64,000 nucleotides of DNA from Heracleum sosnowskyi (Eukaryota > Streptophyta > Magnoliopsida > Apiales > Apiaceae): assembly GCA_030848705.1 (NCBI GenBank), contig JAUIZM010000012.1, positions 3,784,679 through 3,848,678 on the forward strand. Direction: 5' to 3'. Positions 1-10,371 of this stretch are shown piece after piece (positions within the stretch are counted from its first letter, which is position 1; each line of letters starts with the position of its first letter). Position numbers and translations under genes: made by a program. The notes under the pieces were generated by a model. The model was not told where the DNA came from and did not search any database. It saw nothing but the letters and a program-made list of their open reading frames with translations.

Positions 1-74
1 TGTAAAATTATTACCTAAATTTTAATATTTCAATATATTTACTTATTTATTTTTATTTCTATTATTAATTTAAA

Positions 75-541
75 CTAGCTTATAACCCGTGCCGAGCATG
101 AGTCGAAATTAAAATATTAGTATTAATAAATTATTAATAAATATTATTTAAAAATGTATTTCTCGAGAATTGAATGATAAAAATATATAATAAATAAATA
201 ACTATTTAATTATGTAGTTATAGACAATCGAAATGTGCATAAAGCTAAAGAAATTAAAGTAAATAAATATATCTTGTATGATTACGTAGCTGCAAAGAAT
301 CTAACGCTCGATTAAACTATTGAATTTAAAGTAAATAAATAAATCTTGTATAACGTAGTTGTAAGGAATCGAACCCTGGATGAAGCTAAAAAATTTAAAG
401 TAAATAAATCTTGTATAATTATGTAGTTGCGAGGAATCGAACCCGGGTTAAGTGATAACCAAATTTGGTACTTTGGTACTTTGGTACTTTAGTACCGCGC
501 ACCATTTTCACATTGTTTTGCTTATTAATAAATAATATAGA
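75..541 (-). mobile_element. Short non-autonomous Helitron (copy A)
   Basis: Read on the minus strand, it begins with TCTATATT next to a host A and ends in GCTTATAAGCTAG... style sequence, i.e. CTAG at its plus-strand left edge with A/T flanks. These are the TC...CTRR termini and A|T target expected of Helitrons. The interior has repeats of about 70 bp with GGAATCGAACC-like motifs, shared with copies at 14848-15383, 23557-24162 and 44635-45051. The terminal hairpin seen in the 14848 copy (CCGTGC/GCACGG) is partly deleted here. It has no coding capacity. Confidence 0.75.
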
Positions 542-790
542 TTACACGAAAACACGACACGAAAAGTACACGAAACGAAAGTACACGAACACGAAATTAC
601 ACGAACCCTAAACGGGTGGTTTTTGGTTTAGCATTTAGGTACACGAAACACGAAAGTACACGACACGAACGAATTGTCAGGTCTACACATATGTACCGAG
701 GGTCGAAGTCTCGGTTAGCCCCGTTAGTTCCGTCAATAATTATTGATCAAGTACTATTGTTATTTCAATCATTTTTACTTTGAGTTAATC
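542..790. other. Non-coding, TACACGAA-rich simple repeats
   Basis: About 130 bp are built from scattered CACGAA, CACGAC and TACACGAA words (542-675), followed by unique-looking sequence. I see no gene. It may be the tail of another old repeat. Confidence 0.5.
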
Positions 791-1523
791 CGTGATTTTT
801 CATCATCCCTTATTTTATCCATGCATAAAGAAGCTGTTTCAGACTATTTTGTGAGATTTTTTATAATGTAATATATTAAAACTCAGTGTAGATCGCCAAA
901 AATGGAAGAAAGAAGCCACTCTGCCTTATAAATGTGTGTCATTTGAGTTTTATTAAGAAACTGCAAATAGGCGTCATCAAATTCTGCAGGATGCTATTTT
1001 GGGGTGGATTTACGTTCAGTTCTCATCCGTGAGACCCCGAACCTAAACTTTACAGGAACTTGAGATCTTGTTCGGGAAATGGTGGCACATTTGATGCAAT
1101 GATCTATGTCCCAAGCTTTATTAAGTTTCATTTAGCAATGAATGTAAAATTGAACTTAAACCATGTTCTCTGTAAGCAGCTGCAGCTCCTCGTAAGTTTG
1201 GGCTGTTCACTTATTTAACTTCAGAGGCAAACGGGAGCAAAAAAATCGTAAACTAACCAAACAAAAACAACGGATTTCCTTATTTAAGTACATGATACCT
1301 GCATTTCGGAATAACATAGAACAACAACTAGAGAATCACATCCTTAGTTATGGAACACGAAAACCGGTGTTAATGGAGGAATTTGGTGATAACAAATTTC
1401 GAGGATTGCTGGAATAACGAATTATGAAAACATGGGGATTTGGGATTTTTGGATGTTTGGGGCTGGACTTGAAAGGTGTCTCGACTTGTTAGATGTGTCG
1501 GATCCTTATTCCAAGATGCCTGC
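791..1523. repeat. Left part of 1.05-kb direct repeat, unit 1 (split by the Tat element)
   Basis: This matches 13850-14580 almost base for base, beginning at ATCCGTGATTTTTC. It resumes after the retrotransposon at 11788. Its last five bases (CCTGC) are the target-site duplication of the element at 1524-11782. It has no coding potential. See the findings for the possibility that the two units are LTRs. Confidence 0.8.
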
Positions 1524-2029
1524 TGATATGGATAGAAAAGTAATTATAGAAATATAATTGCTGATTCAATTATTAGGCCCGACAAAAGGCCCAAAACCCT
1601 AATTATTTATTAATTTCGTAATTAATAAATAAGGGAAAAACACAGCTCATAAATAGAGACCAAATTAAAGTAATATCATCATAGAAGGATCCAGAATCCC
1701 AATCAAATAATATGATGAGTCATAACACTTATCAAATAAGGATAATACTTGTCTGCCAAGTAAAACACTCCTTATCAGTTATCAATAAAAAGACTTATCT
1801 AATAAGTCTCCCAAACGTACCATAATTACAAGGCTCTAGACGCCTATATAAGGACCCCTGATCCTACAATCAGAACTACGTTTTATTGGCTTGATTCTCT
1901 ATACAACAGAGATACGTAGGCATCTTGTGAGGACCGATTTAGTCTCGAAACACAAGAGCAGCCATTAAAGCTTGAACGCTCACAAACCCTAGCATTTAAT
2001 TCACAAAGCACGTTTTTTAATCCATAACA
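1524..2029 (+). repeat. 5' LTR of the Tat element
   Basis: 506 bp, TG...CA ends. It differs from the 3' LTR at three sites (AAAAAG/AAGAAG, CTCTAG/CTCCAG, GAGCAG/GAGTAG). It holds a clear TATA box at 1845-1852, so the transcript should start roughly 30 bp downstream. Confidence 0.95.
1845..1852 (+). promoter_or_regulatory. TATA box in the 5' LTR
   Basis: TATATAAG in a GC-richer setting (CGCC before, GACCCC after), in the middle of the LTR where the U3/R boundary is expected. The same box is in the 3' LTR. Confidence 0.75.
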
Positions 2030-2031
2030 TT

Positions 2032-2048
2032 TGGCGCCGTCTGTGGGA
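2032..2048 (+). other. Primer-binding site
   Basis: TGGCGCCGTCTGTGGGA lies two bases after the 5' LTR. The TGGCGCC start pairs with a tRNA acceptor end GGCGCCA. Related Tat/Athila elements have a site of this kind. Which tRNA primes it here is inferred, not proven. Confidence 0.7.
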
Positions 2049-2062
2049 CACCAACATCAACC

Positions 2063-3724
2063 ATGGCAATCACACGAAGGACAAATCAAACTTCTGAAGG
2101 AACTCCTATCGCCTCCGAGGTCGGTGCTCAAGGAACCCAACCACCGCCAACCACTGGCGTTCAAGGGGAGAATATTCCCGTCACCACCACTGAAGGACCC
2201 GAGGTCCCAATTACGTTTGATGGGACGATAGTTGTCCACGGATCTGTCCCTCAAGAAACACCTCACCATCAACCAGTCACGACTAATCCCCTGCTTATGA
2301 ATGCACCACACAACCTTCAAGTTCATACCACTGATCTCCCTCAATATGTGAATCAGACTCTTGGGATGCCTAACCATGGCAGGCCCCCTCGACCCCCGGT
2401 GGGCAATAGTGGTACTAATATAGTACACCATGAGGCTTATGTGCCCCCTTATGTACCAGGTTTGGGACCTCAAAACCATCAAACCCAAACTCGTCAGATG
2501 TTTCGTGACGATTTCTCTGGTCCTTACACTGAGGATGAGAATTACAATACTGATGATGACTATCCCCCGCGAAGGAGACGTACTACACACAAAGAGCCAA
2601 CCACTCAAGAAAGGATTGCAGCCCATGAGGCAGAGGTTGCAAAACTCAAAAAGAAGTTAGAGGAAGAAGAGGCTGCAAGAGCAGCTGGGAAGACTCCGAT
2701 AATTAATCTGGATCCTACTCCTCCAAGATCCAGAAGGGTTGAAACCCCAAGAGGAGATCCTACTGTATTGTTACCCCTAGGAGATCCTGACGATCCTACA
2801 CCACCCTTCACTCAAGAGATAATGAAGGCCACTATATCCAGGAAGTTTAAAATGGCAACCATCAAAGCTTATGATGGAACGGGAGATCCCGCAAATCATG
2901 TAAGAACCTTCTCAAATGCACTACTGTTGCAGCCTGCTAATGACGCTGCAAAGTGTAGGGCGTTTCCACAAACCCTGGCGGGCATGGCTCAACGTTGGTA
3001 TAGTCGCCTTCCGCCCAATTCTATTGGATCCTTCAAAGAGCTGAGTAAGGCGTTCATCAATCAATTTGTTAGCGGAAAGATACATGAGAAGAGTTCCGCC
3101 TCTCTTATGGGGATTCGACAAAGCAAAAATGAAACGTTGAGAGAATACTTGAGTAGGTTCACTAAGGAGGCTATAAAAGTCCCAGATTTGGAAGATAAAG
3201 TGGCTATGATAGCCCTACAGCAAGGAACTACCGATGACCACTTCAGGAGGTCTTTGGCTAAGCATCCCCCCGAAAACATGTTGTCACTACAAGATAGAGC
3301 TGGGAAATACATCAAGGCTGAGGAGAGCATGAGAAAGTATGAACCCGTTGCTACTGGCAATGGAAATTCAAAGAAGAGAAAGGATACTCCAGAATATGAT
3401 GCAAGAGAGAAATATCCTAGGACATCAAAGGATTCAGATTCACCACCCAAGAAGAACAATTTTGGGCCTAAGTTTACGGAGTATGCAAGATTGAATGCTC
3501 CTAGGAGCCAAATTCTGATGGAGATTGCAAAGGAAGAAGACCTTAAATGGCCGAAGCCTATGAGGGCCGATGTGTCAAAAAGAAATCAAAACCAATACTG
3601 TCGGTTTCACAAAGAAGTTGGCCACGAGACAGATGACTGCAGGCAATTGAAAGATGAAATTGAATTCTTGATTCGAAGAGGAAAGCTTGGTAAGTTTACC
3701 AAGGATGGAAATCAAGGGAGCTAG
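2063..3724 (+). CDS. gag: Gag polyprotein of the Tat element
   Basis: 553 codons starting at the first ATG after the primer site (ACCATGGC, a good plant start context). It forms the capsid-like shell that packages the element's RNA in the cytoplasm. The N-terminal third is proline-rich and low complexity. A coiled-coil stretch rich in E, K and A follows near residues 180-205. The conserved retrotransposon-gag core (WYSRLPPNSIGSF and following) lies at roughly 310-400. Near the C-terminus is a degenerate zinc knuckle, CRFHKEVGHETDDC, spaced as in Tat gags. The frame ends at a TAG at 3722-3724. The pol domains lie in the same frame and no other stop intervenes, so one amber codon is all that separates gag from pol. 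Confidence 0.9.
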   Translation: MAITRRTNQTSEGTPIASEVGAQGTQPPPTTGVQGENIPVTTTEGPEVPITFDGTIVVHGSVPQETPHHQPVTTNPLLMNAPHNLQVHTTDLPQYVNQTLGMPNHGRPPRPPVGNSGTNIVHHEAYVPPYVPGLGPQNHQTQTRQMFRDDFSGPYTEDENYNTDDDYPPRRRRTTHKEPTTQERIAAHEAEVAKLKKKLEEEEAARAAGKTPIINLDPTPPRSRRVETPRGDPTVLLPLGDPDDPTPPFTQEIMKATISRKFKMATIKAYDGTGDPANHVRTFSNALLLQPANDAAKCRAFPQTLAGMAQRWYSRLPPNSIGSFKELSKAFINQFVSGKIHEKSSASLMGIRQSKNETLREYLSRFTKEAIKVPDLEDKVAMIALQQGTTDDHFRRSLAKHPPENMLSLQDRAGKYIKAEESMRKYEPVATGNGNSKKRKDTPEYDAREKYPRTSKDSDSPPKKNNFGPKFTEYARLNAPRSQILMEIAKEEDLKWPKPMRADVSKRNQNQYCRFHKEVGHETDDCRQLKDEIEFLIRRGKLGKFTKDGNQGS

Positions 3725-3808
3725 AAAGGGAATTATGAAAGGAAAGATTATGATAGACATGATAATGATCAAGACCGAAATCCAAAGCCCCGAGGGCCTG
3801 TCATCAAT

Positions 3809-6800
3809 ATGATATTTGGAGGGCCAACTGCTGCCGGACCTTCCAGAAACTCGAGAAAAGCTTATGCCCGTGAAGTAATGACTGTGGTTGGAGAAGCACC
3901 AAAGCGTGCCAAGACTGAAGTATCTCTGAATTTTGATGATTCTGATCTTGAGGGGGTGAAATTTCCCCACGATGACCCTCTGGTCATAGTACATGTGATA
4001 GGCAACTATGAAACAAAGAGAGTTCTTGTTGACAATGGAGCTTCAGTGGACATCTTGTTCCATGATGCTTTCATCAAGATGGGTTACACCGACTCTCAGC
4101 TAACACCTTCAAACATGCCCATATATGGGTTCAATGGAGTAGAATCGAAGGTAGAAGGCACGATTCAACTCCCCATGACAATGGGACAAGGTTCAAAGAC
4201 GTCTACTCAAATGCTGAACTTCATAGTTATCAAAACAACTTCAACCTACAATGCAATTCTGGGAAGGACGGGTCTTCATGCATTCAAGGCTGTTGCCTCC
4301 TCCTATCATTTGAAAATCAAGTTCCCTACCAGGAATGGAATTGGTGAAGAAAGAGGCGATCAGAAGATGGCTAGAAGCTGTTATGTAGCCGCATTAAGAC
4401 CAGATGGAGTTGGGGGGCAGGTTCTCCCAATTGAAGACATGGACATCAGAAACGATGAAGAAAGAAGAGGAAAGCCAGCTGAGGATCTTGTTCCCATCCC
4501 CCTGATTCCAGGAGAACCAGACAAGGTCACCTACATTGGAGCTCTATTACCTGAATCTATGAAAAGCAAGTTGACATCTTTTCTTCAAGAAAACAATGAT
4601 GTATTTGCTTGGACAGCGGCTGATATGCCAGGGATTGATCCCCAATTGATAACCCACAAATTGAATGTGGATCCTGAAAGGAAGACAGTGAAACAAAAGA
4701 AAAGAAATTTTGCTCCAGAAAGGCAAGAAGCCATCAAGCAGGAGGTAGAAAAACTCTTGGAAGCAGGCTTCATTGAAGAAATTCAGTTCCCTGAATGGTT
4801 GGCTAACCCAGTAATGGTCAAAAAGGCTAATGGAAAGTGGAGAATGTGTGTAGACTTCACCGACTTGAATGATGCATGTCCTAAGGATTGTTTTCCTTTA
4901 CCAAGGATTGATGCTTTAATAGATGCCACTGCTGGGCATGAGATGCTAAGTTTCATGGATGGGTTTAGTGGATACAACCAAATCAAGATGCACAAGGACG
5001 ACATCTCCAAGGTATCATTCATCACCGACTTTGGTGTTTTCTGTTATTTGGTCATGGCATTTGGACTTAAGAATGCAGGGGCAACATACCAAAGATTGGT
5101 GAACAAAATTTTCGAACCACTGATTGGTAAAACAATGGAAGTTTATGTGGATGACATGCTAGTCAAGAGCCTCGACAAGGCAGACCATATAAAACATCTT
5201 CGAGAATCGTTTGAAGTGCTGAGGCACCACAAGATGATGTTAAATCCAGCAAAATGTGCCTTCGGGGTAGGCTCGGGAAAGTTTTTAGGCCTGATGGTCT
5301 CCAAGAGAGGAATCGAAGCTAACCCCGACAAGATTAAGGCAATCCTAGACATGGAGCCACCCAAGTCTGTTAAAGATGTGCAGAAATTGACAGGAAGAGT
5401 TGCAGCTTTGGGAAGGTTTATCTCCAAGTCAGGAGAAAAATGTCTACCTTTCTTCAAAGCACTCAAAAGTGTGAAAAATTTCGAGTGGACACCAGAAAGC
5501 CAAGAAGCCTTTGAGGCCCTGAAGAAATACATGGCTGAAGCACCACTATTGGCAAAACCAAAGCCAGGAGAAATTCTTTATCTGTATTTGGCAGTCTCTG
5601 ACACTGCCCTTGGAGCTGTTCTGGTAAAGGAAGAATTCAAGGTTCAGAAACCCATCTACTATGTGAGTAAGATTCTACATGGGGCAGAAATAAACTACTC
5701 TACCATAGAGAAGTTTGCTTTAACTTTGATAATGGCCTCAAGAAAGCTGCGCCCATATTTCCAGGCACACAAGATTGAGGTTTTGACTAATCAACCTCTA
5801 AGGAACATTCTGCACAGCCCTCAAGTTAGTGGGAGATTGATCAAGTGGGCTATTGAGTTGGGGGAATTTGATATCAAGTATAAGCCTCGTACGGCCATAA
5901 AAGCTCAAGCACTCGCTGACTTCATGGTTGAATGTACCATTGACAACCAAGAAGTCGGGGGGCAGGAAGTAGTGATGGAAGACAACAAAGATGAAGACAC
6001 AGTGTCCAAGGAATGTTGGGTGCTCTATTTTGATGGGGCATCAAAAACAAAATCAAGTGGAGCAGGTTTGGTGCTACAAAGTCCTGATGGATTTCTCATA
6101 GAATATGCACTGAAGCTAGACTTCCCGACAACAAACAACGAAGCTGAGTACGAAGCTCTGATAGCTGGTTTGGGCCTAGCTGGGGCCCTGAGAGTTAAGA
6201 CTCTCAAAGTCTGTGGAGACTCAAGGTTAGTCGTTTCTCAAGTAAATGGAGAGTTCGAAGCCAGAGATGAAGTCATGGCTAAGTATCTGAAACTTGTTAA
6301 AGCCATCATGACTCAGTTCGATGAATGCTATTTGGAGCACATTCCAAGGGAAGAGAACATGAAAGCAGATGCCCTGTCTAAGTTTGCCTCTTCTGAAATC
6401 GAGAATTATGCAGGAAGTGTATACTTCCAAGTCTTGAAGACCCCGAGCATCAATGGAAAACTGATAGCACCTATTAATGTTGCTAGTTGCTGGATGGACC
6501 CCATCAAAGCTCATTTGGAAACTGGTTGGTTACCCGACGATACTTCAGAAGCAAGAAAGTTATATGTAAGGGCACTGAGATATACCCTGATTGAGGGAAT
6601 CTTATACAAAAAATCCTTCATCATTCCGTACTTGAAGTGTTTGAGACCGCAAGAGGCAGAATTGGCCCTGAATGAAGTTCACGAAGGAATTTGCGGACAG
6701 CACCTGGGGGGCAGGGCCTTGGCTCATAAAGTCACTCGCCTAGGTTTCTATTGGCCAAGTATACTTGCTGATGCAAAAAGCTATGTGAAGAAATGTGATC

Positions 6801-7723
6801 GGTGCCAGAAGCATGCACCAGTGGTTAGGCAACCACCTGAGATGATGACGTCCGTAAACTCACCTATCCCTTTTGCTATGTGGGGAATGGATATACTTGG
6901 GCCATTTCCAATGGCCAGTGCACAAAGAAAGTTTCTGATAGTGGCAATAGACTACTTCACCAAGTGGATTGAGGCTAAACCTTTAGCCAAGATAACCACC
7001 AAGCAAGTGATGCATTTCTTCCGGGAGAATGTGATATGCAGATATGGAATTCCAAGAGTCCTGGTTACGGACAATGGAACTCAGTTTAACAATGATGAGT
7101 TCAAGAAGTATTGTGATGAGAATGATATCAAGTTGCGCTTCACCTCTGTTGCCCATCCTCAAGCAAATGGGCAAGCTGAGGTTGCAAATCGAATTATCCT
7201 GGATGGACTGAAGAAAAGAGTTGAGCGCTCCCGAAACACTTGGGTAGATGAATTACTCCCCATACTTTGGGCTTACCGTACCACTTGCAAAGTCACAACT
7301 GGGGCAACTCCATTTCTACTGGCTTATGGAGCAGAAGCAGTGGTTCCTGTAGAAATCACTCATGCATCTCCTAGAGTTGAAGCTTATGAACCCGAAGCGA
7401 ATGAAGAAGGCTTGAGGCTAGCTTTAGATCTAATTGACGAAGTTAGAGATGAGGCGAATGCCAAGATAGTTGAACATCAGAAACGAGCATCTTTCTACTA
7501 CAACCTAAGGGTTAAAGAAAGATTTTTTCGTCAAGGGGACTTGGTCCTTAGAAAAATTGAAGCATCCGGAGTTGGACAAAAGGGAAAGCTAGCCCCAAAC
7601 TGGGAAGGACCCTATCGAGTCAAGAATGTGTATGGACGAGGCTCATACAAACTGGAAACTCTGGAAGGAAATGAAGTGCCTAGAACGTGGCATGCTGCAA
7701 ACTTGAAAATCTATTATGTTTAA
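3809..7723 (+). CDS. pol: Pol polyprotein of the Tat element: protease, RT, RNase H, second RNase H, integrase
   Basis: 1304 codons from the first ATG. The open frame itself extends back to 3725, directly after the gag stop. Domains in order: aspartic protease with DNGA at residues 75-78 (in place of the usual D-S/T-G-A); reverse transcriptase with YVDD at 446-449; RNase H with LYLAVSDTALGAVLV near 590; a second, archaeal-type RNase H beginning WVLYFDGAS near 735 with NNEAEYEAL; integrase with the H-H-C-C zinc region (HEGICGQH...CDRC, about 957-1000), the first Asp in WGMDILGPF (about 1024), the second in VTDNGTQF (about 1086) and the Glu in NGQAEVANR (about 1120). No internal stop is seen. 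It copies and integrates the element. Because the gag TAG lies upstream in frame, pol probably needs readthrough or internal initiation. Confidence 0.92.
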   Translation: MIFGGPTAAGPSRNSRKAYAREVMTVVGEAPKRAKTEVSLNFDDSDLEGVKFPHDDPLVIVHVIGNYETKRVLVDNGASVDILFHDAFIKMGYTDSQLTPSNMPIYGFNGVESKVEGTIQLPMTMGQGSKTSTQMLNFIVIKTTSTYNAILGRTGLHAFKAVASSYHLKIKFPTRNGIGEERGDQKMARSCYVAALRPDGVGGQVLPIEDMDIRNDEERRGKPAEDLVPIPLIPGEPDKVTYIGALLPESMKSKLTSFLQENNDVFAWTAADMPGIDPQLITHKLNVDPERKTVKQKKRNFAPERQEAIKQEVEKLLEAGFIEEIQFPEWLANPVMVKKANGKWRMCVDFTDLNDACPKDCFPLPRIDALIDATAGHEMLSFMDGFSGYNQIKMHKDDISKVSFITDFGVFCYLVMAFGLKNAGATYQRLVNKIFEPLIGKTMEVYVDDMLVKSLDKADHIKHLRESFEVLRHHKMMLNPAKCAFGVGSGKFLGLMVSKRGIEANPDKIKAILDMEPPKSVKDVQKLTGRVAALGRFISKSGEKCLPFFKALKSVKNFEWTPESQEAFEALKKYMAEAPLLAKPKPGEILYLYLAVSDTALGAVLVKEEFKVQKPIYYVSKILHGAEINYSTIEKFALTLIMASRKLRPYFQAHKIEVLTNQPLRNILHSPQVSGRLIKWAIELGEFDIKYKPRTAIKAQALADFMVECTIDNQEVGGQEVVMEDNKDEDTVSKECWVLYFDGASKTKSSGAGLVLQSPDGFLIEYALKLDFPTTNNEAEYEALIAGLGLAGALRVKTLKVCGDSRLVVSQVNGEFEARDEVMAKYLKLVKAIMTQFDECYLEHIPREENMKADALSKFASSEIENYAGSVYFQVLKTPSINGKLIAPINVASCWMDPIKAHLETGWLPDDTSEARKLYVRALRYTLIEGILYKKSFIIPYLKCLRPQEAELALNEVHEGICGQHLGGRALAHKVTRLGFYWPSILADAKSYVKKCDRCQKHAPVVRQPPEMMTSVNSPIPFAMWGMDILGPFPMASAQRKFLIVAIDYFTKWIEAKPLAKITTKQVMHFFRENVICRYGIPRVLVTDNGTQFNNDEFKKYCDENDIKLRFTSVAHPQANGQAEVANRIILDGLKKRVERSRNTWVDELLPILWAYRTTCKVTTGATPFLLAYGAEAVVPVEITHASPRVEAYEPEANEEGLRLALDLIDEVRDEANAKIVEHQKRASFYYNLRVKERFFRQGDLVLRKIEASGVGQKGKLAPNWEGPYRVKNVYGRGSYKLETLEGNEVPRTWHAANLKIYYV

Positions 7724-8044
7724 GTATGTCCTAATTGGATTTACTAATAGGAAAAGTAGAAATAAGGTCGACGAAAACCAATCCAAGTTTTTAAAACTTG
7801 AGGTAGCAAGTAGAGTATTATGTAAGGGTTGAACCCATTTTACAAAGTTATGAATTATTCATATTTCTGCAAAACATTACTTATGGAAATATATGTGCAA
7901 GGAATGATAAATAAAGCACGAAAGGCAAGAATATGAAGAACTGCAAACAAATAAAATAAAATCTACTAAGAAAGTTAAATTAAAACCCCAAAGGGTGAGT
8001 TCAGAAAAGAACATAAATAAAGAAAATGGCCGCGCAGGGCCAAC
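7724..8044. other. Spacer between pol and the antisense gene
   Basis: About 320 bp of AT-rich sequence between the two convergent reading frames. I see no ORF. It probably holds the 3' untranslated ends of both transcripts. Confidence 0.6.
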
Positions 8045-9896
8045 CTATGCTACATCATCCTGAGGAGCCTCTTCCCCTAAGTTAGGGTGAACATCATCCT
8101 TAGCAGCATCCATAAAATCCCCATCGAGAAAGGGGTCAGAATCATCAACAGGCTGAGATGTGAGGTCTGCAGTATCCATGATAGTATCCTTGGATCCCCC
8201 AGATAAATCAGGAACGGGGAACTTATCCAAGGACACTCCCTCAATCTTTGACCCCAGCTCTTCAATGATTGATTCCCAACAATCCTTAAAGGTACTAGGA
8301 AAGTTAGCATCATACTCAGCATTAAGGAGATCATCAAACTCCTTAGATGCTCTGTACTCAGCAATAACATCCTCGCGACCTCTTTGGAGTTGGGCCTCCA
8401 GCCGCCTAACCTTCTCATTTTCTTCCACAAGCTCCCTCTCGACCCCTCGAAACATCTCAAAATTTGAGGCAGAGGATGCAAAGTACCTATCTCTATCCCT
8501 CTCAGCTATCAGCTTTTCACCTCGAACTGTCTTCAAGTTATGAAGAGCAGCTTGGTGATAGGCATTAGCCTACAGAAACACAAGTATATATATATAAGGA
8601 AAGAACCAATAAAAGAAGGAATAAAACAAAGTGAAAAGTTACTTACAGAAGCGAGGGCTTGTGCTCCAAGAAGCTCGATTTGGAGATCCTCCGAGGACTC
8701 CACAACATGAGCCGTGTCCCTTGGAGTGACCACACTCCTGGACCATTCTGCTGCAGCCCTGGAATCACCAACTATGGTATCCCTGTTGAGTAAACCCCAT
8801 TTAACCACAAATGGGTTGGGATCCTCATCAATAGGGACATGATGCTCAGTCAAGAAAGCTGGCACCTTCTCCACAGCAGAGGAGCCATCTCCAGCCTTCT
8901 TCCGTTTGGGAACCCTCTCAACTTCCACGGCCACAGTTTTAGCTGCATGGTCCTCCCTCTTCTTGAAAATGGCACCCAAAGCAGCCTTAGCTGAAAAGAA
9001 AAGACAAATGTTATACTCAAAATTATATGATGACAAGTAAGAATAAAGAAGTAAAGTTAAGGTTGTATACCCCGAGGTTCAAGGGTACTAAGCCCCATAG
9101 CTTGAAGGTTATCCTCAGAAATTAGGAGATTGCAATGATGCAAGCAATCACCTGTCAGGAGTTGAATTGCTGCAAGATCATCTACCCCTAATTTGAGGGA
9201 CCTTAAAGAACCATCCGTAGCCCTTGTAAAGTGAGGACAAAAATAATTGTTCCAATCATCCCCATCTAAGTAAATGAAGAACCACTCTTTTTTCCACAAT
9301 GGAAGAGAGTCAGGAGAAGAACCAGAAACGAAACAACTACGGTTTAAAGTTCGATATTGAATTTTAACCCAACCCTGATCATCGGAAGCATTGACAAACT
9401 TAAAAAGATATCGAAATACTGATACACTGGGCTCTAATCTATGTTTCATGCACTGAGCCAGGAAACAATATATGAATCTCCACCCATTGGGCATTAGTTG
9501 GGTGGGACAAATTTGAACTTCAGCTAATAAACGACAAACAAAAGGGTGAGGAGGAAGGCGAAAGCCTGAATAAAAAGTTTCCTTGTATACCCTAATGGCC
9601 CCAGGCTTAGGATAACAGGCCCTATCATTTGGGCCAGGAGCTACGGCCCTATAAGGGGCCTTTATACCAAAAAGAACGGAGATATCATCGACCCTACTCT
9701 GTTTATATTTAGAAGGAATATTATGGGCCTCTAAGTGAAGGAGATTGGGGAAGGCATCCCCGAAATCAGAAAGCAAATCTCTAAGAGAAAAAACGTTTGC
9801 ATGAACTAAAGATTTTGGAGGTGGATTACCTCGACTTGCTCTGGCAGGGCGAGAAGGTTGAGATAACTGGGATTGAGAAGAGCCTGAATCCGCCAT
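8045..9896 (-). CDS. Antisense three-exon gene inside the Tat element ('putative gypsy-type transposon' family)
   Basis: The minus-strand gene can be joined from three exons, 9896-9071, 8990-8647 and 8569-8045. The introns (80 and 77 bp) have GT-AG ends: GTATAC...TTTTCAG and GTAAGT...TCTGTAG. Exon lengths of 826, 344 and 525 nt keep one open frame of 564 residues plus a stop. Exon 1 begins MADSGSSQSQ and contains the conserved block VFSLRDLLSDFGDAFPNLL through FCPHFTRATDG. That block resembles the plant domain known as putative gypsy-type transposon (Pfam Transposase_28); this family call is from memory. Exon 2 has a basic stretch, RVPKRKK, that could be a nuclear localisation signal. Exon 3 is a predicted coiled coil (RLEAQLQRGREDVIAEYRA) with an acidic tail. 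Such antisense genes occur in Tat relatives (Retand, Grande), and their role is unknown. Confidence 0.8.
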
Positions 9897-10100
9897 TAAA
9901 ATCCTTCCAAAGAATGCTCGAACCCAGAAAACTCGACGGAAAAGATGAAGATTTAACGGAAACTGGGAAAATGCACGGTGGTTGGAGGCCGGGAATCGCT
10001 TTGCCGCAGAACCCTAGCAGAGCTTTTTTAAGGAAAGTTTCTGAGAAAATTTGGTAGAATGATAGTGAAGTGTGAAAAAGGGAAGTTCCACTCCACTTAA

Positions 10101-10106
10101 TTTATA
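10101..10106 (-). promoter_or_regulatory. Likely TATA box of the antisense gene
   Basis: On the minus strand the sequence reads CCTATAAATTAAG, about 205 bp before the ATG at 9896. It is the best TATA match in the region between the gene and the tandem repeats. The 5' leader would be about 170 nt. Confidence 0.5.
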
Positions 10107-10371
10107 GGAGTGATAGCCGGTGGCAATGTTCAAATGTACCGTCTATAGACGGTATATGGGCTGAGAACAGGTCATTGGGCCTTTAGAAGGCGGGAAGCCC
10201 AAATAAATTCAAAATTTGAATTATAAGTTCTAGAAGAACCTGGAGAATCGCTAGGCGGGAAGCTCAAATGAATTCGAATTGAAAGTTCTAGAACAATCTA
10301 GAACATTCAACATATAAAAAACGAATGAATATTGTTTAAATTTAGTTGAACAAAGGCTCCACTGTGAAAAA

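Noticed and set aside
2057..2626. 189-codon minus-strand ORF opposite gag
   Set aside because: It is the shadow of the gag frame; there is no splice or promoter support, unlike the antisense gene at 8045-9896.
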